From positions 1 to 64,000 of the forward strand of contig NZ_JAJEJT010000004.1 of NCBI RefSeq assembly GCF_021390645.1: a DNA stretch of 64,000 nt, in the 5' to 3' direction. Source of the DNA: Paraburkholderia flagellata. GTDB taxonomy: Bacteria > Pseudomonadota > Gammaproteobacteria > Burkholderiales > Burkholderiaceae. Positions 52,987 through 62,435 of this stretch are shown here, piece by piece; within the stretch, counting starts at the first letter, position 1; every line of letters starts with the position of its first letter. The notes beneath the pieces were generated by a model. The model did no database searches and was not told where the DNA came from. It saw only the letters and a list, made by a program, of their open reading frames with translations. The position numbers were made by a program, and so were the translations under genes.

Positions 52987-54543
52987 ATGCAGAACGCTGC
53001 AGGTCGTGAGGTCCCCGTTTTTGTCGAGGGCTTCGGAGACATCCCACCGTTCGACGGCATGCCAATGCCCTCGCTTTGCGACCGGCTGGCTATCAAACGT
53101 CAGCCCGGTATGTCAAAAGTGGTCCCGGACGTGCGCACTGCATTAGTAGAATGCGGCGTCCGTGACGGATCAACGCTATCGTTCCATCATCACCTACGTA
53201 ATGGCGATCAGGTGATGAATATGGTGCTTGCGGAGGCCGCCAGACTCGGCCTTCGGAATCTGTCAATTGCACCGAGTTCGATTTTCCCGGTACATGCGCC
53301 TCTGGTCGAACTGATCGAGCGCGGCGTCATTACCCGTATCTACACGGCGTATGCTTCAGGCCCAGTGGCAGACGCAATTGCCGCAGGCTGTCTCGAGCAA
53401 CCCGCGGTTCTCCAGACGCATGGTGGACGCGCTCGAGCGATTGAAAATGGTGAACTGCAAATTGACATCGCGTTCATCGCCGCACCGACTGCCGATGACT
53501 ACGGAAATATTTGCAGTGTCATAGGACCTGCGGCTTGCGGCCCGCTCGGCTACGCGGTGGCCGACGCACAGTTCGCAAAGCGTGTGGTAGCGGTTACGGA
53601 AAACCTCGTCCCCTACCCCGCGTGTCCCGTTGAAATTCCGCAAGAACAAGTCGACCTTGTCGTGTGCGTGCCCACGATAGGTGACGCGAAGCAGATCATA
53701 TCGGGCACAACGACGATAACGGAGGACCCCCGCGGGCTCCACATTGCTTCCCTAGCTACTCAGGTGACGGTGGCGGCCGGGCTGCTGCGAGAAGGCTTTT
53801 CGTTCCAGACCGGAGCTGGAGGCATATCCCTTGCCGTTGCTCGCTGTTTCAAGGAGGCAATGCAGAAGAAGAGTGTCACAGGCAGCTTTGCATCAGGGGG
53901 CATAACGGGCCACATTATCGAGATGCTCGAACTCGGCCTCCTCCGGAGTCTATTCGACGTACAGTGCTTCGATTTGCGTGCAGTGCAGTCGTATCGTGAC
54001 CATGCAGCTCATCAACGCATGTCCTCTTCCATGTATGCGAATCCCGAATCACGCGGCGCCGTCGTGGACAGGCTCGATGTAATGATCCTTGGCGCGTCAG
54101 AGGTCGATCTTGACTTCAACGTCAACGTCACCACCGCCAGTGATGGCCGGTTGATCGGCGGCTCTGGCGGCCACAGCGATACCGCCGCCGGAGCGAAGCT
54201 TTCAATCGTCACGACTCGACTCAATGCCGGCGCCAACGCCAAGATTACAGAGCGCGTCCGCACGCTGACTACTCCGGGTTCGACGATTGACGTGATCGTC
54301 ACGGAAGCCGGAGTCGCCGTGAATCCGCGCCGCGCCGACCTCTTGGAAACTTTGGCGGGAGCGCGCATCCCAATGTTGTCCATTGCGCGCCTTCATGATC
54401 TATCTATTGAGGCAGCGGGGAAAGTGAGCACCGAAATGCCCAATGTAGAGGAGAGCAAGCGCATCGTCGCGCTACAGCAATACCGGGACGGAACAATCAT
54501 TGACGTAGTTAGGGCGTCCAAACATCGTGCACCTATCAAATAG
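52987..54543 (+). CDS. Citrate lyase alpha subunit (CitF)-like CoA-transferase
   Basis: 518 residues from ATG 52987, with GAGG 7 nt upstream; the frame is open further 5' but overlaps the MFS gene. Markers: VEGFGDIPPFDG, LSFHHHLRNGDQVMN, FIAAPTADDYGNICSVIGPA, GGISLAVARCFKEAM, ASGGITGHIIEMLELGLL and AVNPRRADLLE. CitF transfers acyl carrier or CoA between acetate and citrate, but citD and citE do not adjoin. A CitE homologue lies 1.8 kb downstream on the other strand, so a two-part CoA pathway is likely. Confidence 0.87.
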   Translation: MQNAAGREVPVFVEGFGDIPPFDGMPMPSLCDRLAIKRQPGMSKVVPDVRTALVECGVRDGSTLSFHHHLRNGDQVMNMVLAEAARLGLRNLSIAPSSIFPVHAPLVELIERGVITRIYTAYASGPVADAIAAGCLEQPAVLQTHGGRARAIENGELQIDIAFIAAPTADDYGNICSVIGPAACGPLGYAVADAQFAKRVVAVTENLVPYPACPVEIPQEQVDLVVCVPTIGDAKQIISGTTTITEDPRGLHIASLATQVTVAAGLLREGFSFQTGAGGISLAVARCFKEAMQKKSVTGSFASGGITGHIIEMLELGLLRSLFDVQCFDLRAVQSYRDHAAHQRMSSSMYANPESRGAVVDRLDVMILGASEVDLDFNVNVTTASDGRLIGGSGGHSDTAAGAKLSIVTTRLNAGANAKITERVRTLTTPGSTIDVIVTEAGVAVNPRRADLLETLAGARIPMLSIARLHDLSIEAAGKVSTEMPNVEESKRIVALQQYRDGTIIDVVRASKHRAPIK

Positions 54544-54584
54544 ACGCGTTCTTGCTAATTCAGCTCCTCGTACTCTGCGTCTTC

Positions 54585-54620
54585 AAAAAAAAATGGCTGG
54601 CTACGCGCTCGTAGCCAGCC
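54585..54620 (-). terminator. Rho-independent terminator of the etf operon
   Basis: Perfect 11-bp stem (54595-54605 with 54610-54620), 4-nt loop, followed on the minus strand by nine T (54585-54593). It lies 55 bp after the ETF-QO stop and may also stop plus-strand transcripts from citF. Confidence 0.9.
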
Positions 54621-54675
54621 TAAGCTCTCAGACACCGTACCCCAAACTTAAGTCGCCGTGAGTTCCAACTGAGCG

Positions 54676-56349
54676 TCACACGTTCGGATAGTTCGGCCCG
54701 CCGCCACCTTCCGGCGTGACCCATACGATGTTCTGCGTCGGGTCCTTGATGTCGCACGTCTTGCAGTGCACGCAGTTCTGCGCGTTGATCTGCAGGCGGT
54801 CGCTGCCGTCGTCGTTCTTCATGAACTCGTACACCGCGGCCGGGCAGAAGCGCGCTTCGGGGCCCGCGTAGGTGCGCAGGTTCACGTTCACGGGCACGCT
54901 CGCGTCCTTGAGCGTCAGATGCGCGGGCTGGTTCTCCTCGTGGTTCGTGTTCGAGATGAACACCGAGGAGAGCCGGTCGAACGTGAGCTTGCCATCAGGT
55001 TTCGGATACTCGATCGGCTTGCACTGCGAGGCCGGTTTCAGCATTTCGTGGTCGCGGTGCTGGTGATGCAGCGTCCACGGCACGTTGCCGCCCAGCAGCT
55101 TCTGCTCGATGCCGACCATCAGCGTGCCCAGGTACAGGCCCTTGCTCATCCACTGCTTGAAGTTGCGCGCCTTGTACAGCTCCGTGTGGAGCCACGACTG
55201 CTTGAACGCTTTCGGATAGGCCGCGAGTTCATCGCTCTGGCGGCCGGCCTGCACGGCTTCAAATGCCGCATCTGCGGCCAGCATGCCGGTCTTGATCGCC
55301 GCGTGGCTGCCCTTGATGCGCGAGGCGTTCAAAAAGCCCGCATCGTCGCCCACGAGCGCGCCGCCCGGGAACACGAGCTTGGGCAGCGACATCAGGCCGC
55401 CTGCGGTGATCGCGCGCGCGCCGTACGACACCCGTTTGCCGCCTTCGAGGTACTTGCGGATCTCCGGGTGAGTCTTGTAGCGCTGGAATTCCTCGAACGG
55501 CGAGAGGTAGGGGTTCTGGTACGCCAGACCCACGACAAAACCCACCATCACCTGGTTGTTGTCGATGTGATACAGGAACGAGCCGCCGTAGGTGTCCGAT
55601 TCGAGCGGCCAGCCGGCGGTGTGAATCACGAGGCCCGGCTGGTGCTTCGCCGGATCGATCTCCCAGAGTTCCTTGATACCGATGCCGTAGACCTGCGGGT
55701 CCGAATCCTTGCCCAGCTTGAACTTCTCGTTCAGCTGCCGGCCCAGGTGACCGCGGCAGCCTTCGCAGAACAGCGTGTATTTGGCATGCAGCTCCATGCC
55801 GAGCTGGAAGTTCTCGGTGGGCTCGCCGTCCTTGCCCACACCCATGTTGCCGGTGGCGACGCCCTTGACCGAGCCGTCGTCGTTGTAGAGCACTTCGGCA
55901 GCGGGGAAGCCCGGGAAGATCTCCACGCCCAGCGCCTCGGCCTGCTGGCCCAGCCAGCGCGTGACGTTCGCGAGGCTGATGACGTAGTTGCCGTGGTTCT
56001 TGAAGTTGTCGGGCAGCGCCCAGTTCGGCACCGATTTAGCCCCGGTTTCGGAAAGAAAAAGGAACTTGTCCTCGGTCACGGGCACGTTCAGCGGTGCGCC
56101 TTGCTCTTTCCAGTCCGGAATCAGCTCGTTCAGGGCACGCGGATCCATGACTGCGCCCGAGAGGATATGCGCCCCGATTTCCGAGCCCTTTTCCAGCACG
56201 CACACGCCGATTTCAGCGCCTTTCTCCGCGGCCAGCTGCTTCAGGCGGATCGCGGCGGACAGGCCGGCTGGGCCACCGCCGACGATCACCACGTCGTATT
56301 CCATCGACTCGCGTGGACCGTATTGCTCCAGAATGCTTGCTGTTGTCAT
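54676..56349 (-). CDS. etfD: Electron transfer flavoprotein-ubiquinone oxidoreductase
   Basis: 557 residues. N-terminal FAD site YDVVIVGGGPAGLSAAIRLK, SGAVMDPRALNELIPDW, mid-domain GAQAITAGG-like ARAITAGGLMSLPKLVFPGG, and a C-terminal 4Fe-4S region RLQINAQNCVHCKTCDIKDP. Membrane-associated, it passes electrons from ETF to ubiquinone. Its ATG overlaps the stop of the CitE-like gene (ATGA), which ties ETF re-oxidation to that pathway. Also called etfQO or fixC-like. Confidence 0.94.
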   Translation of the reverse strand: MTTASILEQYGPRESMEYDVVIVGGGPAGLSAAIRLKQLAAEKGAEIGVCVLEKGSEIGAHILSGAVMDPRALNELIPDWKEQGAPLNVPVTEDKFLFLSETGAKSVPNWALPDNFKNHGNYVISLANVTRWLGQQAEALGVEIFPGFPAAEVLYNDDGSVKGVATGNMGVGKDGEPTENFQLGMELHAKYTLFCEGCRGHLGRQLNEKFKLGKDSDPQVYGIGIKELWEIDPAKHQPGLVIHTAGWPLESDTYGGSFLYHIDNNQVMVGFVVGLAYQNPYLSPFEEFQRYKTHPEIRKYLEGGKRVSYGARAITAGGLMSLPKLVFPGGALVGDDAGFLNASRIKGSHAAIKTGMLAADAAFEAVQAGRQSDELAAYPKAFKQSWLHTELYKARNFKQWMSKGLYLGTLMVGIEQKLLGGNVPWTLHHQHRDHEMLKPASQCKPIEYPKPDGKLTFDRLSSVFISNTNHEENQPAHLTLKDASVPVNVNLRTYAGPEARFCPAAVYEFMKNDDGSDRLQINAQNCVHCKTCDIKDPTQNIVWVTPEGGGGPNYPNV

Positions 56350-57251
56350 CCAACCACCGCCACTGCCTCTCTGGCCGGCTGACTCAGCGCGGCGGCAAGC
56401 GCAAGAATCCGCTCGGCACGCAGTAGCACAGGCTTATCGACCATCTTCCCGTCCACGGTAATCGCACCCGAGTCGGCCATGCTTGCGGCCTCAGCAACTC
56501 GGGCGGCCCACGCCAGTTCCTCCGCGCTCGGGCGATAGCAGCGGTGCACCGCGTCGACCTGTTTCGGATGGATACAAAGCTTCGCGCCGAAACCCTGGTG
56601 CTTACCGTTAAGCGCGTCACGTTCGATGTGCGCGACGTCGTGAATGTCGGGGGTCACGCCGTCAACTGGCGTGTCGATTCCCGCTACTCGCGAAATCAAC
56701 GCGAGCTGCGCACGATACTGATTCAGCGGCTCGCCGTCGTCCGGCATCCCCATCTCTGCGATGAAGTCCAGCGTGCCAAACATCAAGCGCTTTACATATG
56801 GCGCCTGGGCAATTTCCAAGGCATTCCACATGCCTAGAGCGCTCTCGATCAGAGGGTATACGGGCACCCGGCGGCGCGCCAGGGAGACAACCGACCTAAC
56901 GTCGGTCGCCTGCTCTGCCTTGGGCAGCACGATGCCAGCGACACCGTCGAGCGCGCCAAGTTTCGCGTCCTGTTCGAACCACGGCGTAGCGCGGCCGTTG
57001 ATGCGCACTAGGACTGGGTGATTGCGCGAAGCAAATTTCACGATGTTCTCGCGCGCCGCGTCCTTGGCCGCTGGCTCGACGGCATCTTCGAGGTCGATAA
57101 TAACCGTGTCCGCTCCGCTGCCAAGGGCGCGTTCAAAGCGCTCCGGGCGACTTCCTGGTACGAAAAGAAACGATTGAGCCGAGAATGCCGCGCTGACCGC
57201 CTCGTGGCGAGCTTGGGACGCCGTTGGCGCCGTCTTGCGATCAGATAGCAT
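56346..57251 (-). CDS. CitE-like CoA-ester lyase (HpcH/HpaI family)
   Basis: 301 residues from ATG 57251 (GGAG 7 nt upstream); a start at 57296 would lie inside etfA. Typical motifs: SFLFVPGSRPERFERALGSG, VIIDLEDAVEPAAKDAAREN, VRINGRATPW, GIVLPKAE, YPLIESALGMWNALEIAQAP, GFGAKLCIHPKQVDAVH. Such proteins are citryl-, malyl- or citramalyl-CoA lyases, Mg2+-dependent. Overlaps etfA by 11 bp and ETF-QO by 4 bp. Confidence 0.87.
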   Translation of the reverse strand: MLSDRKTAPTASQARHEAVSAAFSAQSFLFVPGSRPERFERALGSGADTVIIDLEDAVEPAAKDAARENIVKFASRNHPVLVRINGRATPWFEQDAKLGALDGVAGIVLPKAEQATDVRSVVSLARRRVPVYPLIESALGMWNALEIAQAPYVKRLMFGTLDFIAEMGMPDDGEPLNQYRAQLALISRVAGIDTPVDGVTPDIHDVAHIERDALNGKHQGFGAKLCIHPKQVDAVHRCYRPSAEELAWAARVAEAASMADSGAITVDGKMVDKPVLLRAERILALAAALSQPAREAVAVVG

Positions 57252-58173
57252 TGACAAGCTCCGGTGCGGCTGCAAACAGATCGCCCACGAGGCCATAGTC
57301 GGCCACGCTGAAGATCGGTGCTTCTTCGTCCTTGTTGATCGCGACGATCACCTTCGAGTCCTTCATGCCGGCCAGATGCTGGATCGCACCCGAGATGCCG
57401 ACTGCCACGTACAGTTGCGGCGCGACGATCTTGCCGGTCTGGCCGACCTGGTAGTCGTTCGGCACGTAGCCCGCATCGACTGCTGCGCGCGAGGCGCCGA
57501 GTGCGGCGTTGAGCTTGTCGGCGAGCGGCTCAAGAACCTTCGTGTAGTTTTCGCCACTGCCCAGACCACGCCCACCCGAGACGATGACCTTCGCGCTCGT
57601 GAGTTCCGGACGGTCGAGCTTCGTGACTTCACGGCCGACGAACTGCGTCAGGCCGCTGTCTGCTGCCGCTTCGAGCTTCTCGACCGCGGCGCTGCCGCCT
57701 TCGGCAGCAACGGGATCAAACGCCGTCGTGCGAACGGTGATGACCTTGATCGGATCGACCGATTGCACCGTCGCGATCGCATTGCCCGCGTAGATCGGAC
57801 GCTCGAACGTGTCCGGCGAATCCACGGCCGTGATGTCGCTGATCTGCGCGACGTCGAGCTTCGCGGCGATACGTGGCGTGACGTTCTTGCCCGCTGCCGT
57901 TGCCGGCGCCAGGATGTGCGAGTAGTTCTTGGCGATCGCAATAACCGTCGCTTCGACGTTCTCTGCAAGACCCTGTTCGAGTTGCGGCGCGTCGGCGAGC
58001 AGCACCTTCGCCACGCCTGCGATCTTCGCGGCTGCGTCCGCTGCAGCCTGGGCGTTGTGGCCCGCGACCAGCACGTGCACGTCGCCGCCAATCTTCTGTG
58101 CTGCAGCGACGGTGTTCAGCGTCGCTGCCTTGATCGAGTGATTGTCGTGTTCAGCAATAACCAGATTCGTCAT
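57241..58173 (-). CDS. etfA: Electron transfer flavoprotein alpha subunit
   Basis: 310 residues. N-terminal [21 protein letters not shown]-terminal FAD domain [75 protein letters not shown]. Complete, of normal length. Placed 14 bp after etfB. Confidence 0.95.
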   Translation of the reverse strand: MTNLVIAEHDNHSIKAATLNTVAAAQKIGGDVHVLVAGHNAQAAADAAAKIAGVAKVLLADAPQLEQGLAENVEATVIAIAKNYSHILAPATAAGKNVTPRIAAKLDVAQISDITAVDSPDTFERPIYAGNAIATVQSVDPIKVITVRTTAFDPVAAEGGSAAVEKLEAAADSGLTQFVGREVTKLDRPELTSAKVIVSGGRGLGSGENYTKVLEPLADKLNAALGASRAAVDAGYVPNDYQVGQTGKIVAPQLYVAVGISGAIQHLAGMKDSKVIVAINKDEEAPIFSVADYGLVGDLFAAAPELVNAI

Positions 58174-58187
58174 TTTCGTCTCGCTCC

Positions 58188-58937
58188 TTACAGCACCTTG
58201 GCTTCGGTCTTCAGCTTCTCGACCAGCGTCTTCACGTCCGGCACCTTCACGCCTGCGCTGCGCTTCGGCGGCTCGGCAACCTTCAGCGTCTTCAGACGCG
58301 GCGTGACATCGACGCCCAGGTCTTCCGGCTTGAGCGTTTCGAGGGGCTTCTTCTTCGCCTTCATGATGTTCGGCAGCGTGACGTAGCGCGGCTCGTTCAG
58401 CCGCAGGTCGGTCGTGATGACTGCGGGCAGCTTGAGCGACAGCGTTTCCGCGCCGCCGTCCACTTCGCGCGACACGGTCGCCTTGCCGTCGGCAACCACC
58501 ACCTTCGAGGCGAACGTCGCTTGCGGCAAACCCGCCAAAGCGGCGAGCATCTGGCCGGTCTGGTTCGAGTCGTCGTCGATAGCCTGCTTGCCGAGGATGA
58601 TCAGCTGCGGCTGTTCCTTGTCGACCAGCGCCTTCAGCAGCTTGGCGACAGCCAGCGGTTGCAGGTCTTCATTCGACTCGATGAGGATCGCGCGATCCGC
58701 GCCGATGGCCAGCGCCGTGCGCAGCGTTTCCTGCGCTTGCGTCACGCCCGCGGAAACGGCGATGACTTCCGTCACCACGCCCGCTTCCTTCAGACGCACC
58801 GCTTCTTCCACAGCGATTTCGTCGAACGGGTTCATCGACATCTTCACGTTCGCGATATCGACGCCCGTGCCATCCGACTTCACACGAACCTTCACGTTGT
58901 AATCGACTACGCGTTTGACTGGCACTAGAACCTTCAA
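58188..58937 (-). CDS. etfB: Electron transfer flavoprotein beta subunit
   Basis: 249 residues from TTG 58937 ([20 protein letters not shown]). GGAGG with 5-nt spacing precedes this TTG, and homologues begin at this residue, so the GTG at 58949 is not the start. AMP/ETF-binding motifs: [40 protein letters not shown]. First gene of the etfB-etfA-citE-etfQO operon. Confidence 0.94.
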   Translation of the reverse strand: MKVLVPVKRVVDYNVKVRVKSDGTGVDIANVKMSMNPFDEIAVEEAVRLKEAGVVTEVIAVSAGVTQAQETLRTALAIGADRAILIESNEDLQPLAVAKLLKALVDKEQPQLIILGKQAIDDDSNQTGQMLAALAGLPQATFASKVVVADGKATVSREVDGGAETLSLKLPAVITTDLRLNEPRYVTLPNIMKAKKKPLETLKPEDLGVDVTPRLKTLKVAEPPKRSAGVKVPDVKTLVEKLKTEAKVL

Positions 58938-59333
58938 AATCTCCTCCACACGCTATATTGGCTTTGCACGACAAGACTGGCCGATTACACGTTGTATCGC
59001 CGCTTCTAGCAAATATGGATTGATTCTGGCGGGCATAGCCTGCCCCTATGGCGGAAGGTTTAAGGGGACTAGAGACAACAAAGCCCGGAAGATCCGGGCC
59101 CCTTTTTGAGCTTGGTGAGCTCCGCGGTAACTTCCAGAAAGCGTTTGATGTCGCGCGGTTCATGGCAATGCAAAGACCAACTTTGCAACCGACGGTGAAA
59201 CGCAACAGCGAACCTTCAACACAGTGAAGTTCCAAGCCGCCCTTGCGCCAGCGGAGATCACCACGGTTAACGGCAATGCGTCCGTCATCCCGGCGGATAT
59301 GCATCATTGCTAGTTTCAAGAACTGTAGTCGAG
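58938..59333. other. Intergenic region with a hairpin and a possible small-gene remnant
   Basis: A GC-rich hairpin (GCCCGGA 59083-59089, TCCGGGC 59093-59099) with T-rich flank on the plus side may end transcripts. On the minus strand 59110-59319 short protein-like pieces in two frames (GLELHCVEGSLLRFTVGCKV; PRDIKRFLEVTAELTKLKKG) suggest a frameshifted small gene. Neither piece is recognised. Confidence 0.35.
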
Positions 59334-60014
59334 CTATTCGTGGAACACGACGCTCTCGCCAATCGGTACACGCCCCACACGGTAACCGTTGATGGGATGG
59401 CGCCTGTCAGGGTAGCCGAACGAAATACCATAGAGCATCCTGAACTGCGATTCGATTTTAAGAGCATCCCTTACCGTGTCGGCATACAGACCGAGCATCG
59501 TTTGCGGAATTCCTCCAAGCCCGCGGGCGGTCAACGAGAGCAAAAACGTTTGCCCATACATGCCGAGGTCTCCAGCGACACGAACGCCATCCCCGAACTG
59601 CGGCATGAAAAGAAGTGCGACGTGCGGCGCGTCGAAGAACTCGAGATTGCGTCTCAGGTTTGCGGCTCGTCCTTCTCTGTCGTCACGAGCGATACCGAGT
59701 GCATCGTAGCGTGCTTTGGCGTGTGCATGATTGCGCTCAACATACGGCTCCGGATACTCTGCCATGTCAAAGTAGAAGTCAGGAGACGGCCGCGAGTTGT
59801 CGTGCGCATCCAGCAATGCAGTGGAGAGTTCATCCCGCTTTTCCCCTGAAACGATATGGACCTGCCAGGGCTGAGTGTTGCAGTTGGAGGGACTCCGTTG
59901 GGCATCGCTAAGAACGGACTCGATGACCTCCTTCGGAACAGGCGTATCGAAGAACTGACGAATGGATTGACGCCGACGGACCAGCGCCTCGAAACTTTCG
60001 GGGTACGTGCTCAT
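59334..60014 (-). CDS. Nitroreductase family FMN protein
   Basis: 226 residues. RRQSIRQFFDTPVPKEVIES, RSPSNCNTQPWQVHIVSGEK (FMN-binding N-terminal motif), and GLGGIPQTMLGLYADTVRDA, YGISFGYPDRRHPINGYR in the C-terminal part. Complete. It reduces nitro groups or quinones with NAD(P)H; physiological substrate unknown. No clear co-operon partner: the next gene upstream is a MFS exporter 57 bp away. Confidence 0.9.
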   Translation of the reverse strand: MSTYPESFEALVRRRQSIRQFFDTPVPKEVIESVLSDAQRSPSNCNTQPWQVHIVSGEKRDELSTALLDAHDNSRPSPDFYFDMAEYPEPYVERNHAHAKARYDALGIARDDREGRAANLRRNLEFFDAPHVALLFMPQFGDGVRVAGDLGMYGQTFLLSLTARGLGGIPQTMLGLYADTVRDALKIESQFRMLYGISFGYPDRRHPINGYRVGRVPIGESVVFHE

Positions 60015-60071
60015 AACAAGGAATTGAACAATCTGAGTGGTTAGAAGGCTACGAGGGAAGACTTGGTGAGC

Positions 60072-61265
60072 TCAGCTTGCGCGCATTTTCAGCAGAACAA
60101 CTCCCAACGCAAGTGAGAGCACAGCAAGCGCGCTCGCGACGTACTCAAGAGACGTCAAACCTAACGTTTGAACCACCAAGCCTCCGATGGCCGCGCCCAA
60201 GGCAATACCGCCATTCGCGGCCGAAATATTCATCGTTCCGGCTAGTGCCTGCGCGCTTTTGCCTGCCTGCATCACCCGGACCTGTGAAACAGGGAACAGA
60301 GCCGTGAAGCAGATGCCCCAGACGGCAAGGGCGGTAACGAGCGCCGGCCGGATGGAAACGGTGGGAACAACGACTGCCATCGCTATAGCCAAGGCGAACA
60401 GCAAGACGATGGTTGCCCCTATCGCGCTGCGGTCCGCCAAGTGCCCTCCGATGTAGTTGCCGACCATCCCCACCGCGCCGAAGCCCATTAACCACCAGCC
60501 AAGCTGCTGCGAGGGAATCCCCACAACTCGTTCGAGCGTCTCGGCAAGGTATGTGTACGCGGTGAACATCGCCGTAAAGACCAGCGTCGAGAGCACGACA
60601 TGGAGAAGAAATCGGCCGTCCTTGAGGATGGCTGTCTGGCGCGTGCCAGCCTCGCGTCGAGGGGATGCCGGAAGAGCCGGCATCAAAACTGCCATCAGGA
60701 GTGCCACGGCGAGCGATAGCGCCGCAAGCCCCCAGAAGCTCCCGCGCCAACCAAAGTGGTTCGCGGTGAAGGTACTCAGCGGAATTCCAAAGACAAACCC
60801 GGCGGTGATGCCTATGTACACGGTCGCTACCGCCTTGCCAGCCTTCTGCGGCCCGACCAGTTGCCCGGCACTTTCGCTCGCCGTCCCCCAAAAAACCGGT
60901 AGTACAGCGGCAGAGATAAATCTCGCAAACGCGAGAAGCCAAAAGCTGTCGGCAAGGGCCGAAAACGCGTTTGAAATCGCGAACACGATTGTGATGGCGA
61001 TGAACAGCTTCTTGCGATTTACGTGGCTAAGCCAGGCTGTGAGAAACGGCCCACAGACCGTTACCGTGAGCGCATACAGGCTGACCAGTTGGCCTGCCGC
61101 CGATATCGAGATGTGCAATTCGCGCGCAAGCGAAGGGAGTAAACCGAGGGTGGAGAACTCCGTAGAGACCAGTGTGAAAGCTGCAACCGCCATCAAGGCG
61201 ATAGATAGCGTCGGGCTACGTCCTGCCGTCGCCGACGCAGGCGTGCATATCGTGGGAGTTGCCAT
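60072..61265 (-). CDS. MFS exporter, DHA1 family (AraJ/sugar-efflux-like)
   Basis: 397 residues from ATG 61265 (a further ATG 18 nt upstream is possible). Twelve helices; motif A is missing the usual form, but ALDFFL-like and FVFGIPLSTFTANHFGWRGS as well as LAGTMNISAANGGIALGAAI (helix 11) mark the AraJ/YdhP branch. Divergent from a LysR gene, the classic arrangement for this exporter class. Confidence 0.85.
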   Translation of the reverse strand: MATPTICTPASATAGRSPTLSIALMAVAAFTLVSTEFSTLGLLPSLARELHISISAAGQLVSLYALTVTVCGPFLTAWLSHVNRKKLFIAITIVFAISNAFSALADSFWLLAFARFISAAVLPVFWGTASESAGQLVGPQKAGKAVATVYIGITAGFVFGIPLSTFTANHFGWRGSFWGLAALSLAVALLMAVLMPALPASPRREAGTRQTAILKDGRFLLHVVLSTLVFTAMFTAYTYLAETLERVVGIPSQQLGWWLMGFGAVGMVGNYIGGHLADRSAIGATIVLLFALAIAMAVVVPTVSIRPALVTALAVWGICFTALFPVSQVRVMQAGKSAQALAGTMNISAANGGIALGAAIGGLVVQTLGLTSLEYVASALAVLSLALGVVLLKMRAS

Positions 61266-61397
61266 TCGATACGTCCATATCAATGAGGCACGCAGAATAG
61301 CCTAGAATGAGAGGCACATTTGCGACGCTTTTTCCGCTGATTATTGAAATAAATTCAAATCACGGATGTATTGAAGACTCAGAGAGAGGACCAGTTG

Positions 61398-62309
61398 ATG
61401 CACGTGGCTGAGCGGTTAAAAGGGATTGATGTGTTTGTGTGCGTCGCAGAGTCGGGTTCGTTTACTGCCGCTGCAAACCGCTTGAGCCTGACCGTATCGG
61501 CAGTCAGCAAAGGTATTGCGCGACTGGAGACACGTTTGCAGGTTAGGCTTTTCGACCGGTCGACTCGCAAGCTGACGTTGACCGACGAGGGCGTTGCCTA
61601 CTACGAAACCTGCACAGCGGTGCTTGCGGACCTGGAAGGCGCCGAAATCGCGCTTCACAGCGACCTGCACAAACCTCGGGGCAAGGTCCACATCGACCTC
61701 CCAGCCACCTATGGGCGGATGCATGCCCTTCCGGTCATTCTTCGGCTACTGGACGAGTTCCCACTCATTACCCCACGCATCACGCTTTCTGATAGATTTA
61801 TTGACCCGGTCGTCGACGGCGTCGATATCTTCGTGCGGATTGGTGGGTCTGATGTATGGCCCGACGAAGTGGGTCATCATTTCTTGGGCAACCAGCGATT
61901 GATCTTTTGCGCATCGCCCGCCTATCTGCGAAAGCGCGGGAAGCCAACGAACGTGAAAGAACTTGAGGAACATGGCGCGATTAACTATGCACGTAGCGGC
62001 AGCGTCCTATCCCCCTTGCACCTGCCAGGTCGCCGGCCAGACCTTTCTGAAAAACGTCAAATCGCTGGCCGCATCGCTATCGGCGACTCTGAAGGCCAAG
62101 CGCTGGCTGCGGCTGCCGGATACGGAATCGCCCAACTGCCGACATGGTCTGTCCAGCGCATGCTGAAAGAAGGAAGCCTGGTCGAGGTGCTGCCCGAACT
62201 CTCGACAGATGGACTGCCGCTCAATCTGGCATGGCTGAAAGCCCGAGAGCACCTGCCGAAGGTGAGTGCGCTGCTGGACGTTCTCAAGCGCAACTTGTCC
62301 CCGGTCTGA
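61398..62309 (+). CDS. LysR-family regulator
   Basis: 303 residues from ATG 61398 (GAGG upstream); 27 nt earlier another ATG. HTH IDVFVCVAESGSFTAAANRL with VSAVSKGIARLETRLQ of the CrgA/AaeR group; effector domain HIDLPATYGRMHALPVIL. It probably controls the divergent MFS exporter and perhaps the nitroreductase. Confidence 0.9.
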   Translation: MHVAERLKGIDVFVCVAESGSFTAAANRLSLTVSAVSKGIARLETRLQVRLFDRSTRKLTLTDEGVAYYETCTAVLADLEGAEIALHSDLHKPRGKVHIDLPATYGRMHALPVILRLLDEFPLITPRITLSDRFIDPVVDGVDIFVRIGGSDVWPDEVGHHFLGNQRLIFCASPAYLRKRGKPTNVKELEEHGAINYARSGSVLSPLHLPGRRPDLSEKRQIAGRIAIGDSEGQALAAAAGYGIAQLPTWSVQRMLKEGSLVEVLPELSTDGLPLNLAWLKAREHLPKVSALLDVLKRNLSPV

Positions 62310-62352
62310 CGCGCTCCATGCCCTTCAATGCAACTCCATAGGTGCAAGGATG

Positions 62353-62381
62353 CGAGCGGTCAAGACCCGCTTGACCGCTCG
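62353..62381. terminator. 12-bp inverted repeat between convergent genes
   Basis: CGAGCGGTCAAG (62353-62364), ACCCG loop, CTTGACCGCTCG (62370-62381). It lies between the stops of the LysR gene and the FAD dehydrogenase, so it probably serves as a bidirectional terminator, though no T run follows. Confidence 0.6.
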
Positions 62382-62435
62382 AACGTTGTGCCAGCAGTCA
62401 CCACTGGCAGTCGCCTTTACGCCTCCGGTCCATTC

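Noticed and set aside
54766..56382. 538-codon open frame on the plus strand
   Set aside because: It lies wholly antisense to the ETF-ubiquinone oxidoreductase gene; its Arg/Val/His-rich product is the usual shadow of GC-rich codons.
57235..58386. 383-codon plus-strand frame
   Set aside because: Antisense to etfA and part of etfB, no domain, Arg/Asp-rich shadow product.
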